Below, piece by piece: positions 39,862 through 50,471 of a DNA stretch of 62,160 nucleotides. Source of the DNA: Osedax symbiont Rs1 (lineage in GTDB: Bacteria; Pseudomonadota; Gammaproteobacteria; Pseudomonadales; Balneatricaceae); the NCBI GenBank assembly GCA_000416275.1, contig ASZJ01000056.1, positions 77,522-139,681 on the forward strand, written 5' to 3'. Within the stretch, counting starts at the first letter, position 1. Every line of letters begins with the position of its first letter. Both the position numbers and the translations under genes were made by a program. The notes beneath the pieces were generated by a model. The model searched no databases and was not told the DNA's origin. It was given only the letters and a program-made list of their open reading frames with translations.

Positions 39862-41622
39862 CTACCAGCCATAACCGAAGATCATCAGCGAGCCGACACT
39901 CAACAATAGCCCGCGTTTTATCAGGGGCTGTGGGGCGATCATAGCGAAAGATATGCAGTACAGAGCGATAGCAATTTTTATGGCAGCGGCAATCGCCAAT
40001 AGTGGGGTGCTCTCAAGCTTGATCAGGGAGGGGTTGGCGATCATTGCCAATGGGATAATATACAAGCCCACACCGAGCATCATCGCGGAACCTGCTACCT
40101 TTAACCAATTTTCTTTGACCATCCCAGCAGCGATAAAGACACAGCCGCAAACCGGTGGCGTAATAGTGGATAGCAGCGCAAACCAAAAGACAAACAAATG
40201 TGCCTGTAAAGGCGCGAGTCCCAATTGTAAAAGCGCTGGTCCCGCCACTGAAATGCAAATCACATAGGCTGCAGTAGTGGGAACTTCCATGCCTAGTATT
40301 AGACAGGCGATGGCGGTTAGTAATATAGCTGGCCACAGTTCTCCACCGGAGCCTGAGAGGATCAGCGAGGTGATTTTAATGCCTAACCCGGTGATTGAAA
40401 GAACCCCGATTACGATGGAAGCACAGAGGATAATTGCGGCAATCATCGCTATTTGTCGACCGGCATTAATACACACATCTTCTGCACGCTGTAGCAATAT
40501 TTGTTTAGATGCAAGCCCTTTAGCGGTGTAGAACAACAGCCCGGCGGCGACAAAAATGGCGATGCTAGCCGCATATTGAGGGGTGTAGGCAGGGCCAAAC
40601 ATGCCCCATAATAGCACTCCAAAAGGGAGTGTGAAAAATGCAGAAGTAATGGCCACCTTGCGCCATCCCGGCTGCTTATCTTTGCTGATTCCCTTTAAAT
40701 CATAGCGCAGCGAAAATGCATCTATCCCGGCCCAGACTGCCCAAAAATACAAAATAGCCGGTAAAATGGCGGCGAGCATAATACTCTGGTAGGGAATCCC
40801 GGTGAGTTCAACCATGACAAAGGCACCTGCGCCCATCAGTGGGGGCATGATTTGTCCACCAGAAGATGCCACAGCTTCAGTTGCTCCCGCCAGTGATTTA
40901 GGGTAGCCGAGCTTGGTCATAGCCGGCAGCGTGATCGCTCCCGTGGATGCCACATTAGCAGAGGCGGAACCTGAGATAGAGCCAAACAGTGCGGAGGATA
41001 TCACCGACACTTTTGCCGCACCACCACGCAGGCGTCCAGCGGCGGCCATCGCCACATTCATAAAGCCCTGACCGGCTTCTCCGGCGTTCAACACCGCGCC
41101 GAAGATCACAAAAATAGCCACTATGCTGACAGAGACCCCGGTTAATTTCCCCCAAATGCCCCCTTCGGCGATGGTTAAAGTACCCAAAAAACTGCCAATG
41201 GGGGTGCCAGGATGACCAAACTCTCCCGGGATATACTGACCAAACAGCCCATATGCGAGCGCAATAGCTGCCACTAATGGCAGCGGCCAACCGATACTGC
41301 GACGTGCCATTTCCAGCACACTGAGCAGCAAAATTGCCGCTATCCACAGCTGGTAATGCTCAGTTATATAGCCGTATTGGTCTCCTAAAGCCTCTGCATT
41401 GAATGCCACCCAGCCCGAGGCAAGCAAACTGATCACTGCAAATACATAACCACTATAGCGTTGCGCAGGAGTGTTACTGATAAAGATAAATGCCCAAGGT
41501 AATGCGAGTGCCATGTGCAGTGGACGACTGATTAAATTTGGCACTAGTCCAGAAAAAATCAAACTTAAGTGAAAGATGATACTGACCAAGCCAAGGCCGG
41601 CCCAAAAGAGTCGCTGCTGCAT
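39862..41622 (-). CDS. TRAP transporter fused permease (4TM/12TM)
   Basis: 586-residue fusion of the small and large TRAP permease subunits, the form that pairs with TAXI-type receptors. Around 15 hydrophobic segments. The large-subunit core shows GSISGSASANVASTGAITLPAM, the ASSGGQIMPPLMGAGAFVM block and GMEVPTTAAYVICISVAGPAL. It uses an ion gradient, usually Na+, to import carboxylates or related solutes; the substrate is not readable. Downstream of its receptor gene by 223 bases. Confidence 0.93.
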   Translation of the reverse strand: MQQRLFWAGLGLVSIIFHLSLIFSGLVPNLISRPLHMALALPWAFIFISNTPAQRYSGYVFAVISLLASGWVAFNAEALGDQYGYITEHYQLWIAAILLLSVLEMARRSIGWPLPLVAAIALAYGLFGQYIPGEFGHPGTPIGSFLGTLTIAEGGIWGKLTGVSVSIVAIFVIFGAVLNAGEAGQGFMNVAMAAAGRLRGGAAKVSVISSALFGSISGSASANVASTGAITLPAMTKLGYPKSLAGATEAVASSGGQIMPPLMGAGAFVMVELTGIPYQSIMLAAILPAILYFWAVWAGIDAFSLRYDLKGISKDKQPGWRKVAITSAFFTLPFGVLLWGMFGPAYTPQYAASIAIFVAAGLLFYTAKGLASKQILLQRAEDVCINAGRQIAMIAAIILCASIVIGVLSITGLGIKITSLILSGSGGELWPAILLTAIACLILGMEVPTTAAYVICISVAGPALLQLGLAPLQAHLFVFWFALLSTITPPVCGCVFIAAGMVKENWLKVAGSAMMLGVGLYIIPLAMIANPSLIKLESTPLLAIAAAIKIAIALYCISFAMIAPQPLIKRGLLLSVGSLMIFGYGW

Positions 41623-41845
41623 AATAATCTGTTCGGTGAGGTTGATGATGAGACAAGCTAAGGTGTCAATTCGGTATTCAGTCAGCTGTCATTAGGCGAT
41701 AATTTTTCTAGGACCTGAATCGCTATTTTCGGTCAAGTTGCTAGGTTTAAGGCGTGATATTAACGCTGATTTTTGTAGTAAAGAAAACAACTGCTAAGCA
41801 CGCCTATTTTTATAGTCGCGCTTAGCGCTCAAGCTACGCTAAAGC

Positions 41846-42802
41846 TTATTGGTGATGGGCAGCTAGTTCGACACCAGCTTCGAGATAGTATTTGACGGCA
41901 CCCGGGTGCATCTTACCGCTGATATTTGCTAACATTTTGCTGGAAACGCCGTTCCACCAAGGGGAAGTGTCCGCCATTATTTGTTTTTGCTGCCAGTAAC
42001 TTTTAGTTAATGTATACGCAGTTTTATCATCCATAGCAGTGGTTGTGTATGCAACGACCGGTAGTGAGGTTGTGGTTATATCTTTATCTTGGCCTGCGTA
42101 AGTGCCTGCTGGAATCACCAGTTTAGTGCGCTTAGACAGCTTTATCTGTTCATCGCTTAAGGAAAGCACAGTAACACCAGTACCTGCAGCCGCCTCTATT
42201 ACATTCGGAGCAGGGTAAGAACCCGCGGTTACAAAGCCATCGATCTGTCCATTTTTCAGTGCCGGTACCGCATTGGAAAGCTCCACTTGCGCCAAGGTAA
42301 CTTTGCCTTCAAGGCCGAAAAGCTTTAGATATTTTTCACCTTCACGTGCACCAAAGGAGCCTTTACCGAGTAATATTTTCTTGTCTTGCATTTGCGCAAA
42401 CGAATTAATACCACTCTTGTCAGACATCACAAAATGCATCGTTAGTGAGGGGATAGGAAAGAGTGCCCGGATCTCTTGAAACTTAGGATTGGCTCTTTTT
42501 TTGAACATCGCCTTACCTTGCTGAGCCAACTTGACCAGTACCGGAGGTGTAGTAAACACATAATTACCGCCGCGAACTGCCGCCTCCATAACGTTTTGTA
42601 CAGACCCTTGGCTCTCCTCAACCGTTACGATGTAGTTACTGTCGGTGCCTTGCTTTACCGCTTGGGATATTTCCACCGCCATTTGATAATAAGATGAACT
42701 GGTTTTTGCTGATTTGTAGGTAATACGAGTTTCAGCCAGCGCTAAACTGGTACAACTTAAAGTAACTGCGGCGCTCAGTAACACTTGAGAAAAAACCTTC
42801 AT
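41846..42802 (-). CDS. TAXI-family TRAP solute receptor
   Basis: Periplasmic binding protein of 318 residues. Signal peptide MKVFSQVLLSAAVTLSCTSLALA. The mature part has RITYKSAKTSSSYYQMAVEI, EESQGSVQNVMEAAVRGGNY, LLGKGSFGAREGEKYL and NGQIDGFVTAGSYPAPNVIE, matching the TAXI (NMT1-like) layout. Transcribed before the fused permease. Confidence 0.9.
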   Translation of the reverse strand: MKVFSQVLLSAAVTLSCTSLALAETRITYKSAKTSSSYYQMAVEISQAVKQGTDSNYIVTVEESQGSVQNVMEAAVRGGNYVFTTPPVLVKLAQQGKAMFKKRANPKFQEIRALFPIPSLTMHFVMSDKSGINSFAQMQDKKILLGKGSFGAREGEKYLKLFGLEGKVTLAQVELSNAVPALKNGQIDGFVTAGSYPAPNVIEAAAGTGVTVLSLSDEQIKLSKRTKLVIPAGTYAGQDKDITTTSLPVVAYTTTAMDDKTAYTLTKSYWQQKQIMADTSPWWNGVSSKMLANISGKMHPGAVKYYLEAGVELAAHHQ

Positions 42803-43543
42803 TCACACTCTCCGAATATTATTGTTATCAAATAAGGACATAAATAATAACAGCATAGAGTTAAATATAGCAACGCTACACAGCGCACAAAAACTATATA
42901 TGATTGACTATCCACTGAATTGCTGATTTTACTGCAGCACGTAGCACAAGCTGTTGATTTTAAAGTGGTTAAAAAACACCCGTTGAGATTAATGCATTGA
43001 TGCCTACAGACATATATTTAGCCAGTGCCAGACGCATATAAGTGTGCAGCTAGGCTTTTTCATCGCCGTTTTAAAGCCTACCTTTTAAGCTCAACATCCA
43101 CTTTGAAAGCACGGATTCAGGTTATAAAGTAGCACTTGGTCGAGTCCACTACTTCTAACCAGGGCTACTAAACAGCCCTACTAAAAAGAGCGACTAAAAC
43201 AAAGGGCAACTAATAAAATTAGCCTAATCATGACCACTTGGCAATCAGTAGTTATTAGCCAATTGCGTTGGATCAATGAAATAAAATAATCGATAACGTT
43301 GCTATTGCATTTATTAAAATAGCGATTTATAAATAAAATAACAGAGTTTAATTCTTTTACGTCCATTAAAATCACGCGCGCTTATGTGTTTTTGAATGAC
43401 GAACTCGGAGCGAGGTAGCTGAATCGTCCGAGATACTGAGCACTAAATGCAGGCGTTTGGTTTTGCCAAATAACGGCCTCTGCTTGTGACCAGTTGAGTT
43501 AATGCGCCCCTCCCGCAATCCTCTGTCCCTAGATTGTCATTAA
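42803..43543. other. Intergenic gap of repeat fragments upstream of the arc cluster
   Basis: 42917-43121 is a diverged family-B element (ends GATTCAGG at 43114-43121). About 43437-43475 matches a piece of family C (AGGCGTTTGGTTTTGCCAAATAAC). Between them the DNA is AT-rich. TTGCGTTGGATCAA (43263-43276) has 8 of 10 consensus bases of an Fnr/Anr site, but it lies nearly 500 bases from the first gene. No gene is supported. Confidence 0.5.
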
Positions 43544-43698
43544 CCTGAATCAGTGACTGCACTACATAGCATAAGCTCTTGATTCTACAGAGGTTAGAAA
43601 AATATCCGCTGAACCTATGGGTGCAGCTAAGATTTTTCAATTCCACTGTAAAACCAATATCTTACACTCTGTATTCTCTTTGAAGTCACGGATCCAGG
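43544..43698. mobile_element. Family-B MITE upstream of the arc cluster
   Basis: 155-bp element from CCTGAATCAGTGACTGCAC to GTCACGGATCCAGG, flanked by ATTAA at 43539-43543 and 43699-43703. It ends 57 bases before the start of the carrier gene, so the promoter of the arc genes must lie in this short gap, in the element, or beyond it. Confidence 0.85.
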
Positions 43699-43755
43699 AT
43701 TAACCTAACTTAGTGACAGCGACTCTTTTCGTCTCAATGGGTTTTAGAGGTATAT

Positions 43756-45162
43756 ATGAAGTTGAAATTTAAGTTTCCTACGGCGTACACCATTCTATTC
43801 GTGTTAATTGCAGTAGTCGCTATGGCGACCTGGATTGTCCCTGCAGGGCAATACGAGCGGATCAGCAATGAAAAAGTCGGGCGTGAAGTACCAGTGCCAG
43901 GTACTTACAAATTAGTTGAGCAGAATCCCCAAGATTTTTATGATGTTGTGATGGCACCAGTGGCCGGGTTTTATGATCCTTCCTCATATGACGCGCGAGC
44001 CATTGATGTGGCGCTATTTGTAATCATCATCGGCGGGTTTTTAGCAGTAGTGAGCAAAACCGGGGCTATTGATGCTGGAATATCTCGAGTCATGTCCCGC
44101 TTAAAAGGGCGAGAAAAGTGGATGATACCCATTTTGATGGGGCTCTTTGCCGCCGGAGGTACTATTTACGGCATGGCGGAGGAAACTCTGGCATTTTATA
44201 TGATAATTATCCCCGTAATGATCTCAGCTCGCTATGACGCCATCACTGGTGTCGCAATCATAATGTTGGGAGCGGGGGTCGGTACACTCGGCTCTACCAT
44301 CAATCCATTTTCCACCGTGATCGCTTCAAATGCAGCAGGAATAGCGTTTACAGAGGGGATTGTGCTGCGCTTTATTCTTCTTTTTGCCTGTTGGCTCGCC
44401 TGTGTTATCTACGTGATGCGCTATGCAGAAAAGGTTAAAAACAATCCCGAATTATCACTAGTGGCAGACAAGAGAGCATCCAATGAAGCGCATTTCTTAA
44501 AGGGAAAGAATGGCTCAGATATGACGTTTACCGGTAAGCACAAAATAATTCTAAGTGTCTTCGCATTGAGCTTTGGGGTGATGATCTGGGGTGTTTCTGT
44601 CGGTGGCTGGTGGATGGCAGAAATGTCTGCTCTGTTTATCGTGGCTGCCATCGTAATCGGCTTTATCGACTGGATGGGCGAAGAGGAATTCACCACTACT
44701 TTTGTTGATGGTGCCCGTGATTTGCTGGGGGTTGCGCTGGTTATTGGCATAGCGAGAGGCATCGTTGTAATCATGGATGCCGGTAATATTACCGATACAA
44801 TATTGTTTTATGCAGAGGGAGCGGTGGCCGGCCTCGGTGAAATTGCCTTCATTAATACCATGTTTGGCCTGCAAGCTGGCTTATCATTTTTAGTGCCATC
44901 ATCTTCCGGTCTCGCTGTGCTGACTATGCCGATCATGGCCCCTTTAGGTGATTTTTCGGGTGTTGATCGCTCGCTTATTGTCACGGCTTTTCAAGCGGCT
45001 AGCGGCTTGGTTAATTTAATTAACCCAACTTTTGCAGTGGTGATGGGAGGTCTGGCATTAGGTCGGGTTTCCTATTCGAAATGGCTTAAATTTATGTGGC
45101 CTTTGTTATTGATTTTAACGGTCATCATCATGATAGGGCTTAGTGTTTCAGTGGCATTATAG
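43756..45162 (+). CDS. YfcC-family amino acid/carboxylate carrier, probable arginine-ornithine antiporter
   Basis: 468-residue membrane protein of the YfcC/ArcD-like group with 12 or so helices. It starts MKLKFKFPTAYTILFVLIAVVA, has ATWIVPAGQYER, then GLFAAGGTIYGMAEETLAFY, TLGSTINPFSTVIAS and FLVPSSSGLAVLTMPIMAPL. The E-E-T and P-S-S-S-G blocks are family hallmarks. YfcC proteins often replace ArcD in arginine deiminase clusters, and its position before arcABC supports arginine/ornithine exchange; this is inference. AGAGG before ATG 43756. Confidence 0.85.
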   Translation: MKLKFKFPTAYTILFVLIAVVAMATWIVPAGQYERISNEKVGREVPVPGTYKLVEQNPQDFYDVVMAPVAGFYDPSSYDARAIDVALFVIIIGGFLAVVSKTGAIDAGISRVMSRLKGREKWMIPILMGLFAAGGTIYGMAEETLAFYMIIIPVMISARYDAITGVAIIMLGAGVGTLGSTINPFSTVIASNAAGIAFTEGIVLRFILLFACWLACVIYVMRYAEKVKNNPELSLVADKRASNEAHFLKGKNGSDMTFTGKHKIILSVFALSFGVMIWGVSVGGWWMAEMSALFIVAAIVIGFIDWMGEEEFTTTFVDGARDLLGVALVIGIARGIVVIMDAGNITDTILFYAEGAVAGLGEIAFINTMFGLQAGLSFLVPSSSGLAVLTMPIMAPLGDFSGVDRSLIVTAFQAASGLVNLINPTFAVVMGGLALGRVSYSKWLKFMWPLLLILTVIIMIGLSVSVAL

Positions 45163-45164
45163 TT

Positions 45165-45508
45165 ATGTCGTTCAATCAATTGGAGATTGAGCTCAAGCAT
45201 CAGAGTAAACCTGCACTGGGTTTACTGATGTGTACCGCATTAGTGGTCGGTAACATGATTGGTTCCGGTATATTTTTACTGCCTTCGGCTTTAGCTTGTT
45301 TTGGCCCAATCTCAATATTTGCTTGGGTGATCACCGGTATGGGGGCTATTGCTTTAGCCTCGGCTTTTGGCCGGCTGGCAATCTTAGTGCCCAAATCGGG
45401 TGGGCCATACGCATATGCCAGAGAAGGTTTTTGGGCTTCATTTTATTAATGATCGGCTTGCCGGTATATGTTTTTCAAATACAAAGAAATTACAAAGCAC
45501 AGAAACTA
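45165..45508 (+). pseudogene. Amino acid permease (APC family) with a large internal deletion
   Basis: The first 94 codons read as a normal basic amino acid/polyamine permease: ALGLLMCTALVVGNMIGSGI, FLLPSALACFGPISIFAWV, SGGPYAYAREGFW. Then it stops at 45447-45449. In the next frame, FILLMIGLPVYVFQIQRNYK looks like the last helix and tail of the same kind of protein. About 300 residues from the middle are therefore gone, with a frame change at the junction near 45437. A family-C element follows at once and supplies the stop of the second frame. It begins 2 bases after the YfcC gene stop. Confidence 0.8.
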
Positions 45509-45509
45509 G

Positions 45510-45674
45510 CTAGTGCCCATCCAGAAACAGGGGCGTAGCGAGAGAGACCCAATGGTTCAAGATGAGCGACACTAGATATGGGCGTTTGGTTGTCCCAAAT
45601 AACTATATCTAGTGGTGATTAGATTGAGTTAGTGGGGCTGTCGCAGTAGCTCATTGTTTCTGGATGGGCACTAG
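45510..45674. mobile_element. Family-C MITE with perfect 20-bp inverted ends
   Basis: CTAGTGCCCATCCAGAAACA (45510-45529) is the exact reverse complement of the sequence at 45655-45674. The body shares most of its length with 38305-38463. No transposase is encoded. It lies between the permease remnant and arcA; only 26 bases remain before the arcA start, so it also forms the arcA upstream region. Confidence 0.85.
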
Positions 45675-45700
45675 ATAATGTCGTTTAAAAGGGGTTGGCT

Positions 45701-46930
45701 ATGAGCGGTTTTGGTACAGATTCAGAAATAGGAAAATTAAGAAAAGTGATCACCTGTCAACCGGGGCTTGCGCATGCAAGATTAACTCCAGGTAATGCTG
45801 AAAAGCTTCTTTATGACGATGTTCTCTGGGTGCATCAAGCAAAGACTGATCATGCAGATTTCAGAATGAAAATGGAAGAGCGAGACGTACAGGTCTATGA
45901 GTTTCACCAACTACTTAAAACCACAATGGAGAACAAAGAAGCCAGAAATTGGGTGTTAGATCGATTGATCACCGAAAATAACGTCGGTGTTGGCATGTTA
46001 AATGAGTTGCGATCTTGGCTAGATGACTGGGATGCAAAATCACTGGCTATGCATTTAATAGGAGGTATTGCGGTTCAGGATTTACCTTTTAAGCCGCACG
46101 GCATGTTTGGTAATTATTTGGGACAACATGGCTTTGTTATTCCACCGATTCCCAATACTCAATTTACCCGTGACAACAGTTGCTGGATAAACCGTGGTGT
46201 CGTATTAACCTCCATGTATTGGCCAGCGAGAAGGCCAGAAACCTTATTGACCACTGCCGTGTATAAGTTTCACCCAGAATTTGCAAAGGGTGATTTTAAA
46301 GTGTGGTGGGGATCTCCTGATATAGATCATGGCCTGGCCACGATTGAAGGGGGTGATGTTATGCCTTGGGGCAACGGTACCGTTTTGATAGGTATGGGTG
46401 AGCGCACTAGCCCTCAAGCGGTGGGTCAAGTCGCTAAATCTTTATTTGCAGCCGGTGCTGCAGAGCGGGTGGTCGCCTGTCAAATGCCGCAAAGCAGAGC
46501 TGCGATGCATCTTGATACAGTGTTTAGCCATGTAGATCGTGATGTGATCACCGCTTATGTCGATGTTTGTGATGACATTCAATGCTATAGCTTAAGACCC
46601 GGAGAGCAAGAGGGAACGATTGATTTTCGTAAAGAAAAAGATCACTTGTTTAGCGTCGCTGCAGATTGCCTAGGTATTGAAAAATTTAATGTGGTGCAAA
46701 CGGGTGGCGATAGTTTTAATCAGGAGCGAGAGCAGTGGGATGACGGTAACAATGTGGTGTGTCTGGAGCCTGGAGTGGTGATTGCCTACGATAGAAATAC
46801 TTATACCAACACCTTATTACGCAAAGCGGGAATAGAAGTAATTACCATCCCAGGATCAGAGCTTGGCCGCGGTCGTGGTGGTGCTCATTGTATGACCTGT
46901 CCAGTGACTCGTGACACAGTAACCTATTAA
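45701..46930 (+). CDS. arcA: Arginine deiminase
   Basis: Hydrolyses L-arginine to L-citrulline and ammonia, first step of the ADI pathway. About 409 residues. The guanidino-group hydrolase active site is intact: [34 protein letters not shown] and the nucleophile Cys397 in [10 protein letters not shown]. The frame opens at TTG 45695, but ATG 45701 preceded by AAAAGGGG is the likely start. Followed by arcB after 20 bases with AAGGAG. Confidence 0.97.
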   Translation: MSGFGTDSEIGKLRKVITCQPGLAHARLTPGNAEKLLYDDVLWVHQAKTDHADFRMKMEERDVQVYEFHQLLKTTMENKEARNWVLDRLITENNVGVGMLNELRSWLDDWDAKSLAMHLIGGIAVQDLPFKPHGMFGNYLGQHGFVIPPIPNTQFTRDNSCWINRGVVLTSMYWPARRPETLLTTAVYKFHPEFAKGDFKVWWGSPDIDHGLATIEGGDVMPWGNGTVLIGMGERTSPQAVGQVAKSLFAAGAAERVVACQMPQSRAAMHLDTVFSHVDRDVITAYVDVCDDIQCYSLRPGEQEGTIDFRKEKDHLFSVAADCLGIEKFNVVQTGGDSFNQEREQWDDGNNVVCLEPGVVIAYDRNTYTNTLLRKAGIEVITIPGSELGRGRGGAHCMTCPVTRDTVTY

Positions 46931-46950
46931 TGATTAACAAGGAGTAATGT

Positions 46951-47952
46951 ATGGCGTTTAACTTGAAAGGTCGAAGTTTTTTAAAACTATTAGATTTTAA
47001 CCAGCGCGAAATACGCTATTTACTGGACCTTGCGCGTGATTTGAAACGGGCAAAATATGCCGGCTCAGAAATCCAGCATTTAGTCGGTAAAAATATCTGC
47101 CTGATCTTTGAAAAAGCCTCTACCCGTACCATGTGCGCATTTGAAGTGGGGGCCATGGATCAAGGCGCTCATGTGACCTATTTGGGACCCTCTGGCTCGC
47201 AGATCGGTCATAAAGAATCGATGAAAGACACCGCGAGAGTGCTGGGAAGAATGTTCGATGGTATTGAATATCGTGGTTTTGGTCAGGAGATAGTGCAAGA
47301 ACTCTCCGACTATGCCGGTGTACCGGTTTTTAATGGCTTGACTGATGAGTTTCATCCGACGCAAATGCTCGCTGATTTATTGACGATGCAAGAGTATGGC
47401 GAAAAGCCCTTGAGCGAAATTAGCTATGCCTACGTTGGCGATGCGCACTCTAATATGGGTCACTCACTGATGATTGCCGGTTGTTTAATGGGCATGGACG
47501 TACGTATTGCCTCACCTAAAGAACTTTGGCCAAGTGCTGAATTTAGAAAGCCAGCGGAGGAACTAGCCGCAAAATATGGTGGGACTCTCACCATTACTGA
47601 AGACCCTAAAGAGGCGGTTAAAGGCGTAGATTTTATTCATACCGATGTGTGGGTATCGATGGGCGAAAGTGATGATGTTTGGGCGTCAAGGATCAAACAA
47701 TTGACCCCTTATCAAGTCAATGCCGAATTAATGGCTGCTAGCGGCAAGTCCTCGACCAAGTTTATGCATTGTCTCCCAGCGTTTCACAATACCGAAACTG
47801 AAGTAGGTAAAGATATTTTCAATAAGTTTGGTATTACCGAAATGGAGGTGACTGATGATGTTTTTGAAAGTCCAGCGGGCATACAGTTTGAGCAGGCAGA
47901 AAATCGTATGCACACCATAAAAGCGGTTCTTGTAGCAATGATAGGAAGCTGA
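46951..47952 (+). CDS. arcB: Ornithine carbamoyltransferase, catabolic
   Basis: Phosphorolyses citrulline to ornithine and carbamoyl phosphate in the ADI pathway. 333 residues. The carbamoyl-phosphate site is [16 protein letters not shown] (STRT 57-60), then [15 protein letters not shown], the ornithine loop VWVSMGES and the HCLP motif in [16 protein letters not shown]. The catabolic role is inferred from the cluster. Good AAGGAG before ATG 46951. Confidence 0.96.
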   Translation: MAFNLKGRSFLKLLDFNQREIRYLLDLARDLKRAKYAGSEIQHLVGKNICLIFEKASTRTMCAFEVGAMDQGAHVTYLGPSGSQIGHKESMKDTARVLGRMFDGIEYRGFGQEIVQELSDYAGVPVFNGLTDEFHPTQMLADLLTMQEYGEKPLSEISYAYVGDAHSNMGHSLMIAGCLMGMDVRIASPKELWPSAEFRKPAEELAAKYGGTLTITEDPKEAVKGVDFIHTDVWVSMGESDDVWASRIKQLTPYQVNAELMAASGKSSTKFMHCLPAFHNTETEVGKDIFNKFGITEMEVTDDVFESPAGIQFEQAENRMHTIKAVLVAMIGS

Positions 47953-47954
47953 AC

Positions 47955-48896
47955 ATGAGGGTAGTAATTGCGCTCGGAGGTAATGCTTTACTGAAGCGCG
48001 GGCAGGCATTGACTGTAGAAAATCAGCGAGAAAATACGGTAATTGCCGCCAAAGCATTGGCTGAGGTAGCCCAAACACATCAACTGGTGATCACTCATGG
48101 TAACGGCCCCCAGGTGGGGCTTCTCGCCTTGCAAGCTAATGCTTATAAGCCTGAAGAAGCCTTTCCCCTGGATGTTTTAGGGGCTGAAACAGAAGGTATG
48201 ATCGGTTATATGATAGAGCGGGAACTCGGCAATATTTTGCCTGAGGAGACGCCACTGGCGACTATCTTAACCATGATTGAAGTGGATGCAGATGATCCGG
48301 CCTTCGCTGATCCAACCAAGTTCGTCGGTCCCGTTTATGAGAGGGAAGAAGCACAGCGACTAGCCGCTGAAAAAAAATGGGAGATTAAAGCCGATGGTGA
48401 CAAGTGGCGCAGAGTTGTCGCTTCTCCTCTGCCCAAGCGTATTTTTCAAATTCGTCCCATTAAATGGTTAATTGAAAAGAACACCGTAGTGATTTGCGCT
48501 GGCGGCGGCGGTATACCCACCGCTTATGATAAAGATGGAATGCTCAGAGGGATAGAGGCGGTGATCGACAAAGACTTGGCTACTGAACTTCTCTCAAGAG
48601 AGGTGGAGGCAGATTTGTTTATCTCGGCTACCGATGCTGATGCGGTTTACCTTCATTGGGGTGAAGAGCAGCAAAAAGCGATTCGTCGTGCGCCACCGGC
48701 GTTAATGAGAGAGTATGCTTTTGCCGCAGGGTCGATGGGCCCCAAGGTAGATGCCGCCTGTCATTTTGTTGAGGCGACCGGAAAGACTGCGGCTATTGGA
48801 GCACTGGCAGACTTGTCGGATATTATTGCCGGCAACAAAGGCACCACCATTACCGCGGACGCAACGCAAGTTGAGTTCTATGAGACCTCTGCATAA
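47955..48896 (+). CDS. arcC: Carbamate kinase
   Basis: Makes ATP from ADP and carbamoyl phosphate, releasing ammonia and CO2; this is the energy-yielding step of the ADI pathway. 313 residues. Motifs: [66 protein letters not shown] and [15 protein letters not shown]. It starts 2 bases after arcB. The last four codons (Glu-Thr-Ser-Ala) and the stop TAA are the left end of a family-A element at 48882, so the native C-terminus was replaced by the insertion. The catalytic core is not affected. Confidence 0.96.
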   Translation: MRVVIALGGNALLKRGQALTVENQRENTVIAAKALAEVAQTHQLVITHGNGPQVGLLALQANAYKPEEAFPLDVLGAETEGMIGYMIERELGNILPEETPLATILTMIEVDADDPAFADPTKFVGPVYEREEAQRLAAEKKWEIKADGDKWRRVVASPLPKRIFQIRPIKWLIEKNTVVICAGGGGIPTAYDKDGMLRGIEAVIDKDLATELLSREVEADLFISATDADAVYLHWGEEQQKAIRRAPPALMREYAFAAGSMGPKVDAACHFVEATGKTAAIGALADLSDIIAGNKGTTITADATQVEFYETSA

Positions 48897-49061
48897 CGTT
48901 GCGAGCGATGGTAAGACAAAGTAAAAACCGGCGAGATAGCGGAGTCAGTGTGCCCTCTTTTATGGGTATTACTGGTGTGAATGAGCATGTTGAGCTGGTT
49001 TTTAACGCGGTATTATCTAGCGCAGTTATCATACCCTCTGGGTAAGTTATGCAGAGCTCTC
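48882..49061. mobile_element. Family-A MITE overlapping the 3' end of arcC
   Basis: 180 bp from GAGACCTCTGCATAACGTTG to GTTATGCAGAGCTCTC, with 16-bp ends matching 15/16. Its interior matches the 14.6-kb copy. No clean target duplication (TCTAT left, TCATG right). Its first 15 bases are read as arcC codons. It occupies nearly all of the arcC to V-ATPase gap and ends 45 bases before the subunit B start. Confidence 0.85.
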
Positions 49062-49106
49062 TCATGATAATTAGCAGCACTGCAAAGTAAGCAAAAGGAA
49101 ATTTAA

Positions 49107-50471
49107 ATGGCTGGCGGTCTTATAAAATATTCGCGTGTCTTGGAAATTGTCGGTGACACGCTAAAAATACAGGTTCCCTTGGTCGAGGGCGCTGAAACTG
49201 TGGTTCGTTTTGGTGATTTAGCGGTGGTGCAAAGCACTGATGAAAAGAAGTCTCTCGCCCAAGTGATTAATATCGACCGCGAGGTCATCACCTTACAAGT
49301 GTTTTCTGGGACGAAAGGCATCTCAACGGCGGCAACCGCCAGTTTTCTTGGCCACTCCATGCAGGTGACCTTCTCTCCCAATATACTAGGGAGAATTTTT
49401 GATGGTTCTGGCGAGCCTATTGATGGTGGACCAGACCTGTCGTTCGATCCAAAGATAACCCTTGGCGGGCCCTCAGTTAATCCTGTTGAGCGCTTGGTGC
49501 CAAATAAAATGATCCGCACAGATGTGCCGATGATTGATGTTTTTAACTGTTTGGTCGAAAGTCAAAAAATTCCAATATTTTCTGTATCAGGAGAAGCTTA
49601 CAATCCGTTTTTAGCGCGCATTGGCATCCAAGCCGATGCAGATATTGTGGTTTTTGGTGGGCTGGGGTTAAATTTTGATGACTACTATACCTTTCGAAAA
49701 TCCTTTGAAGATGCGGGCGTTTTTTCCCGAACGGTGATGTTCGTCAATCAAGCTTCCGACCCTTTGGTGGAGCGTTTATTAGTGCCAGATATGGCACTGG
49801 CTGTCGCTGAAAAATTTGCGGTGGAGGAGGGCAAGCGAGTCTTGGTTTTATTAACGGACATGACCGCTTATGCCGATGCGATGAAAGAAATTGGCATCAG
49901 TCAGGAGCGAGTGCCGTCTAACCGTGGCTATATGGGCGATTTGTACAGCCAGTTGGCACGGCGCTACGAGAAAGCCTGTAATTATGCCAATGGTGGATCA
50001 GTGACTATTTTATCTGTGACGACAATGCCGGGTAATGACGTCACCCATCCTGTTCCCGATAATACGGGGTATATTACCGAGGGGCAATTTTACCTCCATG
50101 ATGGAAAACTGGACCCCTTTGGCAGCCTTTCCAGGCTTAAACAAAATGTTATCGGCAAAGTGACTAGAGAAGATCATAGCCAAATTATGAATACCATGAT
50201 CCGCTTCTATTCGGATGCCAGTGATGCGGCGCAAAAGCAGGCGATGGCCTTTGATTTGTCAGAGTATGACCAACAACTTTTGAAATTTGGCGATTTATTT
50301 CGCACCCGTTTCATGGATATTAATGTCTCGATTCCGCTAGAGGAGGCATTAGATCTTTGCTGGCAGACCTTGGCGGAATGCTTTGAGCGAGAACAACTGC
50401 TAATGAAACCCGCTTTAGTGGCGCAATACTTTCCCCAAGAGGTCGCTAATGGCGCGTTTACAGCTCAATAA
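49107..50471 (+). CDS. atpB: V/A-type ATPase subunit B (non-catalytic)
   Basis: Nucleotide-binding but non-catalytic subunit of the peripheral V1/A1 head. 454 residues. [55 protein letters not shown] and [15 protein letters not shown] fit subunit B. The P-loop is replaced, as expected, by [23 protein letters not shown] and [17 protein letters not shown] are further markers. AAAGGA precedes ATG 49107. First gene of the seven-gene operon; its end overlaps subunit D by 23 bases. Confidence 0.95.
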   Translation: MAGGLIKYSRVLEIVGDTLKIQVPLVEGAETVVRFGDLAVVQSTDEKKSLAQVINIDREVITLQVFSGTKGISTAATASFLGHSMQVTFSPNILGRIFDGSGEPIDGGPDLSFDPKITLGGPSVNPVERLVPNKMIRTDVPMIDVFNCLVESQKIPIFSVSGEAYNPFLARIGIQADADIVVFGGLGLNFDDYYTFRKSFEDAGVFSRTVMFVNQASDPLVERLLVPDMALAVAEKFAVEEGKRVLVLLTDMTAYADAMKEIGISQERVPSNRGYMGDLYSQLARRYEKACNYANGGSVTILSVTTMPGNDVTHPVPDNTGYITEGQFYLHDGKLDPFGSLSRLKQNVIGKVTREDHSQIMNTMIRFYSDASDAAQKQAMAFDLSEYDQQLLKFGDLFRTRFMDINVSIPLEEALDLCWQTLAECFEREQLLMKPALVAQYFPQEVANGAFTAQ

